In this document: positions 54,319-63,699 of the stretch, piece by piece
Layout of the letters: every line of letters starts with the position of its first letter
Numbering within the stretch: position 1 is the first letter of the stretch
Assembly (NCBI RefSeq): GCF_012910905.1
Contig: NZ_WTVN01000005.1
Location: 62,001 to 126,000, forward strand
Source: Aromatoleum toluvorans
Lineage (GTDB): Bacteria; Pseudomonadota; Gammaproteobacteria; Burkholderiales; Rhodocyclaceae
Reading direction: 5' to 3'
DNA: 64,000 nt
Made by a program: the position numbers and the translations under genes
The notes under the pieces: generated by a model
The model's input: the letters and a program-made list of their open reading frames with translations, nothing else
Database searches by the model: none
Told to the model about the DNA's origin: nothing

Positions 54319-54431
54319 TCGGCCTCGCGCGCGGGACAGGACAAGGATGATCGTGCATGACGGAAAGCAGCCCCGGACGGGCGCGGCGACGGAATAGTCG
54401 GGGATAATACTGGCGCCCCACTATCCCGACA

Positions 54432-55211
54432 ATGCACATGGCCTTCGACTCCACCCTCGCCCTGTTCTGGCTCAAAAAGGCGATCTCCATCGCCGTGCAG
54501 CCGCCGGTCGCTCCCCTGCTGCTGATCGCCGCCGGCCTTGTCCTGGCGGCGCAGCGGCGCCGCGTCGGTTTCGCGCTGGCATGGGCGGGCGTCGCGGCCA
54601 CGCTGCTGCTGTCGACACCGATGAGCGTCGGCTGGCTGCTGGCCGGCCTGGAGACGGCGCCGGTCGTCGACGTGGCCGGACTGCACCAGGCACAGGCCAT
54701 CGTCGTGCTCGGGGCCGGCAAGCGGCGCAACGCGCCGGAATACGGCGGCGAGACGGTCAATCGCCTGGCGCTGGAGCGCTTGCGCTACGCGGCCCGCCTG
54801 GCGCGCACGACCGGGCTGCCGGTGCTCGTCAGCGGCGGTGCGCCGACCGGCAACGTGCCGGAGGCGATGCTCATGCAGGCTTCGCTGGAAGAGGATTTCC
54901 GCGTGCCGGTGCGCTGGGTCGAGAAGGCCTCGCTCGATACGCAGCAGAATGCCCAGTTCTCGGCCGTGCTGCTGGGTGCCGCAGGCGTGCATCGCATCGT
55001 GCTCGTGACCCACGCGGCGCACATGCCGCGGGCGCAGGCGGCGTTCGAGGACTCGGGACTGCAGGTCATCCCGGCGCCGACCGCCTGGCTGGGCGGCACG
55101 GGGGCGGGCGACCAGGCGCTGGGCGAGTTGCCCGGCCCGACCTCCGCCTACGCCGGCTGGTACGCGGTGCACGAATGGCTGGGGCTGCTGGCTTACCGCC
55201 TGACGCGGTGA
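54432..55211 (+). CDS. YdcF/ElyC-like DUF218 membrane protein
   Basis: A 259-residue protein with two N-terminal helices (about 21-38 and 45-65) and a DUF218 domain: AIVVLGAGKRRNAPEYGG, LVSGGAPTGNVPEA, VEKASLDTQQNAQFSAVLL, VLVTHAAHMPRAQAAFEDSG. ElyC relatives influence peptidoglycan and lipid-carrier metabolism. Divergent from the DUF2802 gene; start at 54432 or two codons later. Confidence 0.87.
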   Translation: MHMAFDSTLALFWLKKAISIAVQPPVAPLLLIAAGLVLAAQRRRVGFALAWAGVAATLLLSTPMSVGWLLAGLETAPVVDVAGLHQAQAIVVLGAGKRRNAPEYGGETVNRLALERLRYAARLARTTGLPVLVSGGAPTGNVPEAMLMQASLEEDFRVPVRWVEKASLDTQQNAQFSAVLLGAAGVHRIVLVTHAAHMPRAQAAFEDSGLQVIPAPTAWLGGTGAGDQALGELPGPTSAYAGWYAVHEWLGLLAYRLTR

Positions 55212-55331
55212 GCGGGAACTGGCCGCCGGGAGCGGGATCACATCTTTCACGTTTGCGTTTCGATACCCGCCTGCCTATAGAAAGAAACTCAGGCGCCAAA
55301 AAAAGCGCGGCGGGCCTCACCGGAGGATGCA

Positions 55332-56225
55332 ATGACGACCGACCGCATGTCCGCAGCACTGCCCACAGTCGAAACGATTGTCGTTCCGCGCGCGAGTGAC
55401 CTCGGCGGCGGTTTCAAGGTCCTGCGCGCGCTCCCCTCCGCACAGCAGCGCATGGTCGGCCCCTTCGTGTTCCTCGACCAGATGGGGCCGGTGCAGCTCG
55501 ATGCCGGCAGCGGTCTCGACGTGCGCCCGCACCCGCACATCGGGCTCGCGACCGTGACCTACCTGTTCGACGGCGAGATCCTGCACCGCGACAGCCTCGG
55601 CAGCGTGCAGCCGATCCGCCCCGGCGAGCTCAACTGGATGACGGCGGGCAGCGGCATCGTGCATTCCGAGCGCACGCCGCCCGCACTGCGCGCGGCCGGT
55701 CCCCGCATCTTCGGCCTGCAGGCATGGGTCGGACTGCCGGAGCGCGACGAGGGGATGGCCCCCGCGTTCGCGCACCACGGCGCGGCCGAGCTACCCGTCA
55801 TCGCCGAACCGGGCATGCGCATCCGCGTGATCGCCGGCGAGATCTTCGGCGTGCGCTCGCCGGCCGAAACCCGCTCGCCGCTGTTCTACGCCGACGTCAC
55901 GCTGGTGGCGCAGCAGCGCCTGCACGTCCCGCCTGAACATGAGGAACGGGCAGCCTACGTCGTCGAGGGCGCGGTGCGCATCGACGGGCAGGCCTACCCG
56001 CCCGGCCAGCTGCTGGTGTTCGCCCGCGGCGCCGACGTGACGCTTTCTGCGCTGGGGCCGACGCGCCTGATGCTGCTCGGCGGCGAGCCGCTCGACGGCC
56101 CGCGCTTCGTCTGGTGGAATTTCGTCGCCAGCACGCGCGAACGCATCGAAGAGGCCAAGGAGGACTGGCGCGCCGAACGCTTCACGCCGGTGCCGGGCGA
56201 AACCGAACGCATCCCGCTGCCCTGA
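55332..56225 (+). CDS. Pirin family protein
   Basis: A 297-residue two-cupin protein. Metal-binding N-terminal cupin: [34 protein letters not shown], all standard pirin features. Pirins act as quercetin dioxygenases or redox-sensing regulators; the role here is unknown. GGAGG lies before the start. Confidence 0.95.
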   Translation: MTTDRMSAALPTVETIVVPRASDLGGGFKVLRALPSAQQRMVGPFVFLDQMGPVQLDAGSGLDVRPHPHIGLATVTYLFDGEILHRDSLGSVQPIRPGELNWMTAGSGIVHSERTPPALRAAGPRIFGLQAWVGLPERDEGMAPAFAHHGAAELPVIAEPGMRIRVIAGEIFGVRSPAETRSPLFYADVTLVAQQRLHVPPEHEERAAYVVEGAVRIDGQAYPPGQLLVFARGADVTLSALGPTRLMLLGGEPLDGPRFVWWNFVASTRERIEEAKEDWRAERFTPVPGETERIPLP

Positions 56226-56256
56226 CAATCACAGCCCCACTCACGAGGAAACCACG

Positions 56257-56892
56257 ATGAGCTCGATCCTGAACGAAGAAGGCCGCGACCTGCTGTTCCG
56301 CAATGCCCGCACCCACAACGCCTGGCTCGACAAGCCCGTCAGCGACGCGACGCTGCGCGAACTGTACGACCTGCTGAAATGGGGCCCGACCAGCGTCAAT
56401 TGCTGCCCCGCGCGCATCGTCTTCCTGCGCACCCCCGAAGCGAAGGCGAGGCTGCTGCCCGCGATGGCGCCGGGCAACCTCGAGAAGACGCGCAGCGCGC
56501 CGGTCACCGCGATCATCGGCTACGACGGGCGCTTCTACGACATGCTGCCGAAGCTCTTCCCGCATACCGACGCCCGCGCGTGGTTCGTCGATACGCCCGA
56601 GCTCGCCGAAGTCACGGCGCGGCGCAACAGCTCGCTGCAGGGCGCCTACTTCATCATGGCCGCGCGTGCGGTCGGCCTGGATTGCGGTCCGATGTCCGGC
56701 TTCGACCAGGCGAAGGTCGACCACGAGTTCTTCCCCGCCGCGCCGAAGGACGGCAGCGAATTCAACCAGGAGTACTTCCCGGACAGCCACGTGAAGACCA
56801 ACTTCATCTGCAACCTCGGCTACGGCGACGCGACGAAGCTCTACCCGCGCAGCCCGCGGCTCGACTTCGACGAGGCCTGCAAGCTGCTCTGA
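56257..56892 (+). CDS. Nitroreductase family protein, RutE-like (malonic semialdehyde reductase)
   Basis: A 211-residue FMN protein. LLFRNARTHNAWLDKPVSD, LYDLLKWGPTSVNCCPARIV and QGAYFIMAARAVGLDCGPMSGFD match RutE/HadB-type reductases, which reduce 3-oxo acids such as malonic semialdehyde. No other rut pyrimidine-degradation gene is nearby, so the native substrate is uncertain. Confidence 0.88.
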   Translation: MSSILNEEGRDLLFRNARTHNAWLDKPVSDATLRELYDLLKWGPTSVNCCPARIVFLRTPEAKARLLPAMAPGNLEKTRSAPVTAIIGYDGRFYDMLPKLFPHTDARAWFVDTPELAEVTARRNSSLQGAYFIMAARAVGLDCGPMSGFDQAKVDHEFFPAAPKDGSEFNQEYFPDSHVKTNFICNLGYGDATKLYPRSPRLDFDEACKLL

Positions 56893-56907
56893 GGACGCCC
56901 GCGCTCG

Positions 56908-57708
56908 TCAGGCGCCGCGGAATCCCGGTTTGCGCTTCTCCAGGAAGGCCGTGATGCCTTCGACGAAATCGCCGGTCGCGCTGCAGCGCGCGAAGGCTTC
57001 GGCCTCGTTCTGCAGCTGCGATTCGAGCTTGTCGTCGAGCGAGCCGGCGAGCAGGCGCTTGATTTCGGTGTAGGCGTAGCGCGGGCCGTTTTGCAGGCGC
57101 GCGACGAGGGCGGTGGTTTCGTCATCGAGTTCGGCGGCCGGCACGACGCGATTGACCAGGCCGAGGCGCTGCGCCTCGGCCGCGTCGAAGCGCTCGCCCA
57201 GCAGCAGCAGCTCGGCCGCCTTGCGGCGTCCCACGATGCGCGGCAGGAAGTAGGACATGCCGCCATCGGCGGGCAGGCCGATCGAGGAATAGGCGGTCGT
57301 GAACTTCACGTTGTCGGCGCAGATCGCAAGGTCGCAGCCCAGCATCAGCGACAGCCCGAAGCCGGCGCAGGCACCGCGCACCTTGGCGATCACCGGCTGG
57401 CGCAGCGATTGCAGGATCTCCACGGACGGATTCACGTGCTTCTCGACGATCGCGCGGAAGGCCACCTTGCGGGCTTCCGGCCCCAGGTGGAATTGCGTCG
57501 CGAAGTCCTTCAAGTCGCCGCCGGCCATGAAATGGTCGCCAGCGCCGGTGATCACGACGAGATCGACATCCTGCAGATCACGCAGCTTGCGCACCGTGGC
57601 GAACAGGTCTTCCATCATCTCCACCGACAGCGCGTTGAGCTGCGCCGGACGGTTCAGCGTGAGCGTGGCGACGCGGTTGTCTACGTCGAGCAGTACGGTG
57701 TTGGCCAT
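56908..57708 (-). CDS. Enoyl-CoA hydratase/isomerase
   Basis: A 266-residue crotonase. Oxyanion-hole segments are AGDHFMAGGDLKDFA and VRGACAGFGLSLMLGCDLAI; then SSIGLPADGGMSYFLPRIVG. It hydrates enoyl-CoA in fatty-acid or aromatic-acid breakdown. Downstream end of the beta-oxidation cluster but cut off from it by the inverted-repeat element. Confidence 0.92.
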   Translation of the reverse strand: MANTVLLDVDNRVATLTLNRPAQLNALSVEMMEDLFATVRKLRDLQDVDLVVITGAGDHFMAGGDLKDFATQFHLGPEARKVAFRAIVEKHVNPSVEILQSLRQPVIAKVRGACAGFGLSLMLGCDLAICADNVKFTTAYSSIGLPADGGMSYFLPRIVGRRKAAELLLLGERFDAAEAQRLGLVNRVVPAAELDDETTALVARLQNGPRYAYTEIKRLLAGSLDDKLESQLQNEAEAFARCSATGDFVEGITAFLEKRKPGFRGA

Positions 57709-57842
57709 TCCATATCCCCCTGGTTCTGATTATTCGCCGGGCCGGTGGGACGCACACGGCGCAGCGGCCTTCGATGTTGGCTTTACTTTTTTAGTATGCC
57801 TGCGTGGCGACGGGGATGTGACATCTGCGTTCGCTGTGATCC

Positions 57843-58031
57843 GGCCGGAGCGGGGGCAGAGTGCAGGCCTGAAGGTCGTGGCCTGCGGCTGCCCTCGGTC
57901 GGCGTGCCCGCCGGGGCGGCGACGCAAACTCGGCCGCTGCGCGGCCTCAAACAGGCATCGCCTTGTTTCCCCGTCGGGCACTCCGCCCTCGGCACGACCC
58001 GACAGGCCCGCACTCCGCCCCCGCTCCGGCC
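57843..58031. repeat. 189-bp element with 29-bp inverted terminal repeats
   Basis: Arms 57843-57871 and 58003-58031 are complementary at about 27 of 29 positions (GGCCGGAGCGGGGGC... / ...GCCCCCGCTCCGGCC type). The middle holds further dyads (e.g. CGGCCGCTGCGCGGCC). It lies in the 369-bp gap between the thiolase and enoyl-CoA hydratase genes, which otherwise has no gene. It could be a dispersed intergenic palindromic element or a miniature inverted-repeat element; transcribed it would fold strongly and may block read-through. Confidence 0.65.
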
Positions 58032-58077
58032 TCGCGTCGGGGTTTTTCGAGGGCCGTAAATTCCCGGGTCAGAATCT

Positions 58078-59277
58078 TTACACGCGCTCGAACACTCCCG
58101 CCGCCCCCATGCCGGTGCCGATGCACATCGAGATCATGCCGTAGCGCAGGTTCGCGTCACGGCGCATCGCGCTCATCAACGTCGCGGTGCGGATCGCGCC
58201 GGTGGCGCCGAGCGGATGGCCCAGCGCGATCGCGCCGCCGAGCGGGTTGACCTTCGCGGGGTCGAGCCCGAGCTGCCCGATCACCGCGAGCGCCTGTGCG
58301 GCGAAGGCTTCGTTGAGCTCGATCCAGTCGAGCTCGTCCTGCGCGACACCGCCCGCAGCGAGCGCGCGCGGGATGGCCTCGACCGGGCCGATGCCCATCA
58401 CCTGTGGCGGCACGCCGGCGACCGCGTAGCTGACGAAGCGCGCGATCGGCGTCACGCCGTGACGCTTGACTGCCGCCTCGCTCATCAGCAGCACCGCACC
58501 GGCGCCGTCCGACATCTGCGAGCTGTTGCCGGCGGTGACCGAGCCGCGCGCGGCGAACACCGGCTTGAGCTTCGCGAGCGCTTCCAGCGAGGCGTCCGCG
58601 CGCGGCCCCTCGTCGGTGTCGGCGACGTGCTCGATGACGCGCACCACACCGCCCTCGCCGGGCACATGGGTGCGCACGTGGTACGGCGTGATCTCGTCGC
58701 GGAAGAGGCCCGCCGCGATCGCGGCGCTGGCACGCTGGTTCGAGTGCAGCGCGAAGAGGTCCTGATCCTCGCGTCCCACCTTCCACTGCTGCGCGACCAT
58801 CTCGGCGGTGAGGCCCATGCCGTAGGCGATGCCGATGTTCTCGTGCCTGGCGAACACGGCCGGGTTGAGGCTCACCTTGTTGCCCATGATCTGCGGCATC
58901 GCGCTCATCGACTCGGTGCCCGCCGCGATCATCACGTCGGCCTCGCCGAGCCGGATGCGCGCCGCGGCGTCCGCGACCGCCTGCAGGCCGGAGGCGCAGA
59001 AGCGGTTGATCGTGATCCCCGGCACGGTGTCCGGCAGGCCCGCCAGCAGCAGGCCGATGCGCGCGACGTTCATGCCCTGCTCGGCTTCCGGCATCGCGCA
59101 GCCGACGATGACGTCGCCGATCTCCCTCGCGTCGAGCCCCGGCACCTTCGCGACCACCGCCGCCAGCACGTGCGCGAGCATGTCGTCCGGGCGCACGCTG
59201 CGGAACATGCCGTTCCTCTTGGCGACCGGCGTGCGCGTCGCGGCGACGATGTAGGCTTCCTGAATCTGTCTGCTCAT
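58078..59277 (-). CDS. Acetyl-CoA C-acyltransferase (thiolase)
   Basis: A 399-residue thiolase, the last step of beta-oxidation. Active-site cysteine in NRFCASGLQAVADAAA, then GGAIALGHPLGATGA (His) and CIGTGMGAAG (second Cys). The start follows the FadN-like gene by 27 bp, consistent with an operon. Similar to FadA/FadI proteins. Confidence 0.95.
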   Translation of the reverse strand: MSRQIQEAYIVAATRTPVAKRNGMFRSVRPDDMLAHVLAAVVAKVPGLDAREIGDVIVGCAMPEAEQGMNVARIGLLLAGLPDTVPGITINRFCASGLQAVADAAARIRLGEADVMIAAGTESMSAMPQIMGNKVSLNPAVFARHENIGIAYGMGLTAEMVAQQWKVGREDQDLFALHSNQRASAAIAAGLFRDEITPYHVRTHVPGEGGVVRVIEHVADTDEGPRADASLEALAKLKPVFAARGSVTAGNSSQMSDGAGAVLLMSEAAVKRHGVTPIARFVSYAVAGVPPQVMGIGPVEAIPRALAAGGVAQDELDWIELNEAFAAQALAVIGQLGLDPAKVNPLGGAIALGHPLGATGAIRTATLMSAMRRDANLRYGMISMCIGTGMGAAGVFERV

Positions 59278-59304
59278 GTCGTTTTCCCCATCCGTTTCCG
59301 AGGG

Positions 59305-61686
59305 TTAGTTCCTGAGGGGCTTGCCGGTTTCGAGCGTGTGCGCGATGCGCTGCTGCGTCTTCTCCTGCTTCAACAGGTCGACGAAGAGCGCGCGCTCGAC
59401 GTCGAGGATCCACTGCTCGGAGACGCGCGCATTGGTCTCGACCTCGCCACCGCACAAGGCGGTCGCCGCGGCCTTCGCGACCTTGTAGTCGTAGGGCGAG
59501 ATGAAGCCGCCTTCGGCCATGTTCACGAGCATCAGCTCGCAGGTCGCGATGCCATTGCGGCCCGCGACGGTCACAGCGCGCTGCACCTGCGGCGGCCGGT
59601 AGCCGGATTCCGCCAGCGCGCGCGCGCGGCGGATGCCGACGTAGAGCAGCTCCTGCGGGTGGAAGACGACATCGTCCGTCGGCTTCGCGAAGCCGAGCTG
59701 CACCGCCTCCAGCGCACTCTTCGCGACGGTCGCCATCGCGATCGTCTGGAAGCTGTTCTGGATGTACGGGAAGACGTCGCCGCCCGCGGCCTTCTGCGCT
59801 GCGTAGTGAGCCTGCAGCGCGAACTCCTTGCTGCCGCCGCCCGCCGGGATCAGGCCGACGCCCGCCTCGACGAGGCCGACGTAGCTCTCCAGCGCCAGCA
59901 CGCGGTGCGCCGAATGCATCGCGAACTCGCAGCCGCCGCCCAGCGCCATGCCCTGGATCGCCGCGACCACGGGCACCTGCGCGTGCTTGAGCGTCATCGA
60001 CGCGCGCAGGAACTTCGCGACGGTGCGCTCCAGCGCGTCGAAGTGCCCGGCCTTGCAGGCCGCGACGACCTGATGCAGGTTCGCGCCGACCGCGAACGGC
60101 GCGGGATGCCACAGCACCACGCCGTCGAGATCGCGTTCGGCACGCGCCATCGCCTCGAGCAGGCCGTCCAGCACCTCGTCGCCGATCGCATGCTGCTTCG
60201 ACCTGAAGGACAGGATGCCGATGCGCGCGTCCTGATCCGGGCGCGTCCATAGGCGCACGCCCTCGTTCTCCCATACGGTCTCGCCGCGCTCGGCAGGCGC
60301 CTCGCCCAGCACCTGCTCGGGGTAGAGCTGGCGCCGGTACACCGCCAGCGTCGAGCGCGGCTTCAGCGCCTTCGTCGTCGCCGAATACGAACCGCCCGCC
60401 TCGTGCACGCCCTTGCGCTCGAACACCCACGCCGGCAGCGGCACTTTCGCCATCGCCCGGCCGTGATCGATGTCGAGCTGGATCGCCTTGGCGATCTCGC
60501 CCCAGTCCGCCGCCTGCCAGGTCTCGAACGGCCCCTGCGACCAGCCGAAGCCCCAGCGCATCGCGAGGTCGATGTCGCGCGCGTTGTCCGCGATGTCCCC
60601 GAGATGCACGGCGCAGTAGTGGAACACGTCGCGGAACACGGCCCACAGGAATTGCGCCTCCAGCAGCTCGCTCGCCGCCAGCAGCGCGAAGCGCTCGACC
60701 GGGTCCTTCGTCTTCAGCATCGTCTCGACCGCGGGGATCACGTCGCCCGCGCTCGGGCGGTAACCCTGCGTCTTCAGGTCCAGCACCTGGATCTGCTTGC
60801 CTTCCTTGCGATAGATGCCGGCGCGCGTCTTCTGCCCCAGCGCGCCCTGCGCGATCAACGCCTGCAGCCACTCCGGCGACTTGAAGTGCGCATGCCACGG
60901 GTCGTCGGGCAGCGTCGCCTGCATCGTGCCGATCACGTGGGCGAGCGTGTCGAGGCCGACGACGTCGGCGGTGCGGTAGGTCGCGCTCTTGGGCCGGCCG
61001 ATCAGCGGCCCGGTGAGGCCGTCGACCTCGTCGAAGCCCAGCCCGAGGCGCGCCGTGTGGTGCATCACCGCGAGGATCGAGAACACGCCGACACGGTTGG
61101 CGACGAAGTTGGGCGTGTCCTTCGCGCGCACGATGGATTTCCCGAGCCGCGTCGTCAGCCAGCTCTCGAGCGCATCGAGCATCGCCGCGTCGGTGTCGCG
61201 CGTCGCGATCAGTTCGACGAGCGACATGTAACGCGGCGGGTTGAAGAAGTGGATGCCGCAGAAGCGCCCGCGCAGGGCCGCCGGCATGCCTTCGGCGAGC
61301 GCGTTGATCGACAGGCCGGAAGTGTTCGACGCGAAGATCGCATCGGGACGGATGAAAGGCGCGACCTTCGCGTAAAGGTCCACCTTCCACTCCATCTTCT
61401 CGGCGATTGCCTCGATGATGAGGTCGCACTCGCGCAGTTTTTCGAGGTCGGCGCCGTAGTTCGCGGCGTCGATGAAGGCCGCGCGGTCCTTCGTCGCGAG
61501 CGGCGCCGGGTCCAGCTTTTTCAGCCCGGCGAGCGCCTTGTCGACGATCGCGTTCGGCTTGCCGTCCTTCGCCGGCAGGTCGAACAGCAGCACCGGCACG
61601 TCGGCGTTCGCGCAGTGGGCGGCGATCTGCGCCCCCATCACGCCCGCGCCGAGCACCGCGACCTTGCGGATGATGAAATTGCTCAT
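59305..61686 (-). CDS. 3-hydroxyacyl-CoA dehydrogenase/enoyl-CoA hydratase (FadN-like)
   Basis: A 793-residue two-function enzyme of beta-oxidation. The dehydrogenase comes first: NAD motif VAVLGAGVMGAQIAAHCANA (residues about 8-27) and GIHFFNPPRYM, SIVRAKDTPNFVANRVG. The crotonase domain is C-terminal: IQGMALGGGCEFAMHSAHR, VGLVEAGVGLIPAGGGSKE. This order is opposite to E. coli FadB and like FadN. The thiolase follows directly. ATG at 61686. Confidence 0.94.
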   Translation of the reverse strand: MSNFIIRKVAVLGAGVMGAQIAAHCANADVPVLLFDLPAKDGKPNAIVDKALAGLKKLDPAPLATKDRAAFIDAANYGADLEKLRECDLIIEAIAEKMEWKVDLYAKVAPFIRPDAIFASNTSGLSINALAEGMPAALRGRFCGIHFFNPPRYMSLVELIATRDTDAAMLDALESWLTTRLGKSIVRAKDTPNFVANRVGVFSILAVMHHTARLGLGFDEVDGLTGPLIGRPKSATYRTADVVGLDTLAHVIGTMQATLPDDPWHAHFKSPEWLQALIAQGALGQKTRAGIYRKEGKQIQVLDLKTQGYRPSAGDVIPAVETMLKTKDPVERFALLAASELLEAQFLWAVFRDVFHYCAVHLGDIADNARDIDLAMRWGFGWSQGPFETWQAADWGEIAKAIQLDIDHGRAMAKVPLPAWVFERKGVHEAGGSYSATTKALKPRSTLAVYRRQLYPEQVLGEAPAERGETVWENEGVRLWTRPDQDARIGILSFRSKQHAIGDEVLDGLLEAMARAERDLDGVVLWHPAPFAVGANLHQVVAACKAGHFDALERTVAKFLRASMTLKHAQVPVVAAIQGMALGGGCEFAMHSAHRVLALESYVGLVEAGVGLIPAGGGSKEFALQAHYAAQKAAGGDVFPYIQNSFQTIAMATVAKSALEAVQLGFAKPTDDVVFHPQELLYVGIRRARALAESGYRPPQVQRAVTVAGRNGIATCELMLVNMAEGGFISPYDYKVAKAAATALCGGEVETNARVSEQWILDVERALFVDLLKQEKTQQRIAHTLETGKPLRN

Positions 61687-61836
61687 GCCAAATCTCCGGT
61701 CAATGCCCATGACATACCGCCGGCGCGATCGCGGCCGACGGCGAATGCTGCCTTCTTCTTTTTAGCGGATGATTGCGGCGGATGCCGCGCGAAACGGGCG
61801 GCGACCGCATGCCGCCGCCGTCCGCCGGTCAGGCGC

Positions 61837-63144
61837 TCAGAACGCCATCGAATACTGCGCGCCGAGGAGCCACACGCTGGAGTCGTATTCGCCGGTCACG
61901 CGGCCGCGGCCGTCCGCGGTCTGGTCGTTGTCGATCCTGGTCTTGGGCACGATCAGATAGGCCACGCCGAGGTCGAGCGCGTTGGTCTTGCTGAGCTTCC
62001 ACTGCGCGCCGGCGCTCAGCCAGGTGCGGTTGTTGTCCGGCAGCGACACGAGGCGGCGCTCCTTGTCCTTCACCGGTGACTGGTCGTAGGCGACGCCGAA
62101 CTTCAGCTTCCACGCGTCGTTGAGCAGGTAGTTCGCCCCGAGCGCGACGCGCCACGTGTCCTTGAACTCGGTGTGCAGGGTCTGGGCGGTCGAACCGCTC
62201 AGCACGCCGGAAGTCCGCACGATGTCGACCTGCTTGACGCTGCTCCAGCCGGTCCACGACAGGTCGCCGAGCATTTCCCAGCGGTTGTCGAGCTTCTGCG
62301 CGACGCTGACGATGAAGGTGTCGGGCAGTTCGACATCCGCTTCGGCCTTGACCGAACGCAGGGTCGGCGCAAGTCCCGCCGCCGGCCCCGCGATCTTGAG
62401 GTCGCCTTTCAGCGTGTGATCGATCTTCGAGCGGTACGACATGCCGACCTTCATCGACGGCGACAGGGTGAACAGCGCGCCGACGTTCCAGCCCCACGCG
62501 TCCGAATCGGCCTCCAGGGTCGCGGTTGTCGCGTTCAGGCCGGGCACGCGCGAGATGCTAGTCGGCAACACGGTGGCGACGCGCTTGTATTCGGCCTCGA
62601 AGCGCTGCCAGTTCAGGCCGGCGCCGATCGACACCTTGTCGTTCACGCGCCAGGCAACGGACGGGTTGATGTTGATCGACTTCAGATCGAACTTGACCGC
62701 CTGCGCGCGACCGACCCAGTCGTCGTCATACTCGGTGACGAGGCCGAAGGGGGCGCCGATCCCCACGCCGAGATACAGATCCTTGTTCAGCGCCCATGAC
62801 AGGTAGGCGTTGGGAATCGCCGCCCACGAGCCCGCGTCACCTCCGCCACCGGAAGTCGGAATGCGCGGCGCGTTCAGGACGACGGAGCCCTTGTTCTCGA
62901 AGTCGAAACTCGGCCGCACCGCCGCGACACCCACCGACACTTCGCGCGCCTGCAACTGCGTCATGCCGGCCGGATTGAAGAAGATCGTGCTCGCGTTCTC
63001 GGCGACCGCAGCCGAGCCCGCATAGGCGTTGCCGATGCCGCTAGCGTTCTGTTCGAGCAGCTGGAAGCCGCCCGCCGACGCGGCGCCGGAGCCGAGCGCG
63101 AGCAGCGCGGCGGGAAGCAGGCGGGCAATCGTCGTTTTCTGCAT
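61837..63144 (-). CDS. FadL-family outer membrane transporter
   Basis: A 435-residue outer-membrane beta-barrel protein of the OMPP1/FadL/TodX family. Signal peptide ends ASAG; the mature start GGFQLLEQNASGIGNAYAG and NASTIFFNPAGMTQL is the family's hallmark (hatch domain with NPA motif). It ends WLLGAQYSMAF, with a C-terminal Phe as in barrels. It should import fatty acids or hydrophobic compounds for the enzymes next to it. Start at 63144 follows GAGGAG. Confidence 0.93.
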   Translation of the reverse strand: MQKTTIARLLPAALLALGSGAASAGGFQLLEQNASGIGNAYAGSAAVAENASTIFFNPAGMTQLQAREVSVGVAAVRPSFDFENKGSVVLNAPRIPTSGGGGDAGSWAAIPNAYLSWALNKDLYLGVGIGAPFGLVTEYDDDWVGRAQAVKFDLKSININPSVAWRVNDKVSIGAGLNWQRFEAEYKRVATVLPTSISRVPGLNATTATLEADSDAWGWNVGALFTLSPSMKVGMSYRSKIDHTLKGDLKIAGPAAGLAPTLRSVKAEADVELPDTFIVSVAQKLDNRWEMLGDLSWTGWSSVKQVDIVRTSGVLSGSTAQTLHTEFKDTWRVALGANYLLNDAWKLKFGVAYDQSPVKDKERRLVSLPDNNRTWLSAGAQWKLSKTNALDLGVAYLIVPKTRIDNDQTADGRGRVTGEYDSSVWLLGAQYSMAF

Positions 63145-63275
63145 ATGTCTCATCTCCTCGGATATTGTCTGTGCAACTTCGGCGCTGCCATTTCCGGACC
63201 CGCAGCGCGGTCTTCCCGGCCATCTGCGCGGGCCCCGGCGCCGACGGGGTCGCGCGAAAATCGATCGAATGCCGC

Positions 63276-63683
63276 TCAGGCGGGTGGAACCGGCCGCTTG
63301 TGTCCCTGCTCGTCGAGCGCGACGTAGGTCAGCGTCGCCTCGGTGACCTTCACGACCACCGGGTTCACGACGTCGCGCTCGGCATACACCTCGACATCCA
63401 CGGTGATCGAGGTGCGGCCGACGCCGACGACCTCGGCATAGAAACTCACCAGGTCACCGACCGATACGGGCTGCCTGAAGGCGAAGGAATTCACCGCAAC
63501 CGTCGCGACCCGGCTGCGCGCGCGACGGTGGGCGGGGATTGCGCCGGCGATGTCGACCATCGACATGATCCAGCCGCCGAACACCTCGCCGGCGGGATTG
63601 AGATCGGCCGGCATCGGCATCACGCGCAGGGCCGGCTGCTTGTGCCCGGGCAGACGCACCGGCTCGGCTACGGCTTCGCTCAT
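63276..63683 (-). CDS. Acyl-CoA thioesterase (hotdog, YciA-like)
   Basis: A 135-residue hotdog thioesterase: MPADLNPAGEVFGGWIMSMVD (with the conserved Asn/Gly/Asp), VNSFAFRQPVSVGDLVSFYA. Hydrolyses acyl-CoA, probably to prevent CoA trapping. GAGGAAAC lies before the ATG. Longer starts upstream would include the end of the next gene and were rejected. Confidence 0.93.
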   Translation of the reverse strand: MSEAVAEPVRLPGHKQPALRVMPMPADLNPAGEVFGGWIMSMVDIAGAIPAHRRARSRVATVAVNSFAFRQPVSVGDLVSFYAEVVGVGRTSITVDVEVYAERDVVNPVVVKVTEATLTYVALDEQGHKRPVPPA

Positions 63684-63699
63684 CGGAGTTTCCTCATGC

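Noticed and set aside
58157-61429. Open frame of about 1090 codons over the thiolase and FadN-like genes
   Set aside because: Same-strand alternative frame of two certain genes, Arg/Gly-rich without domains.
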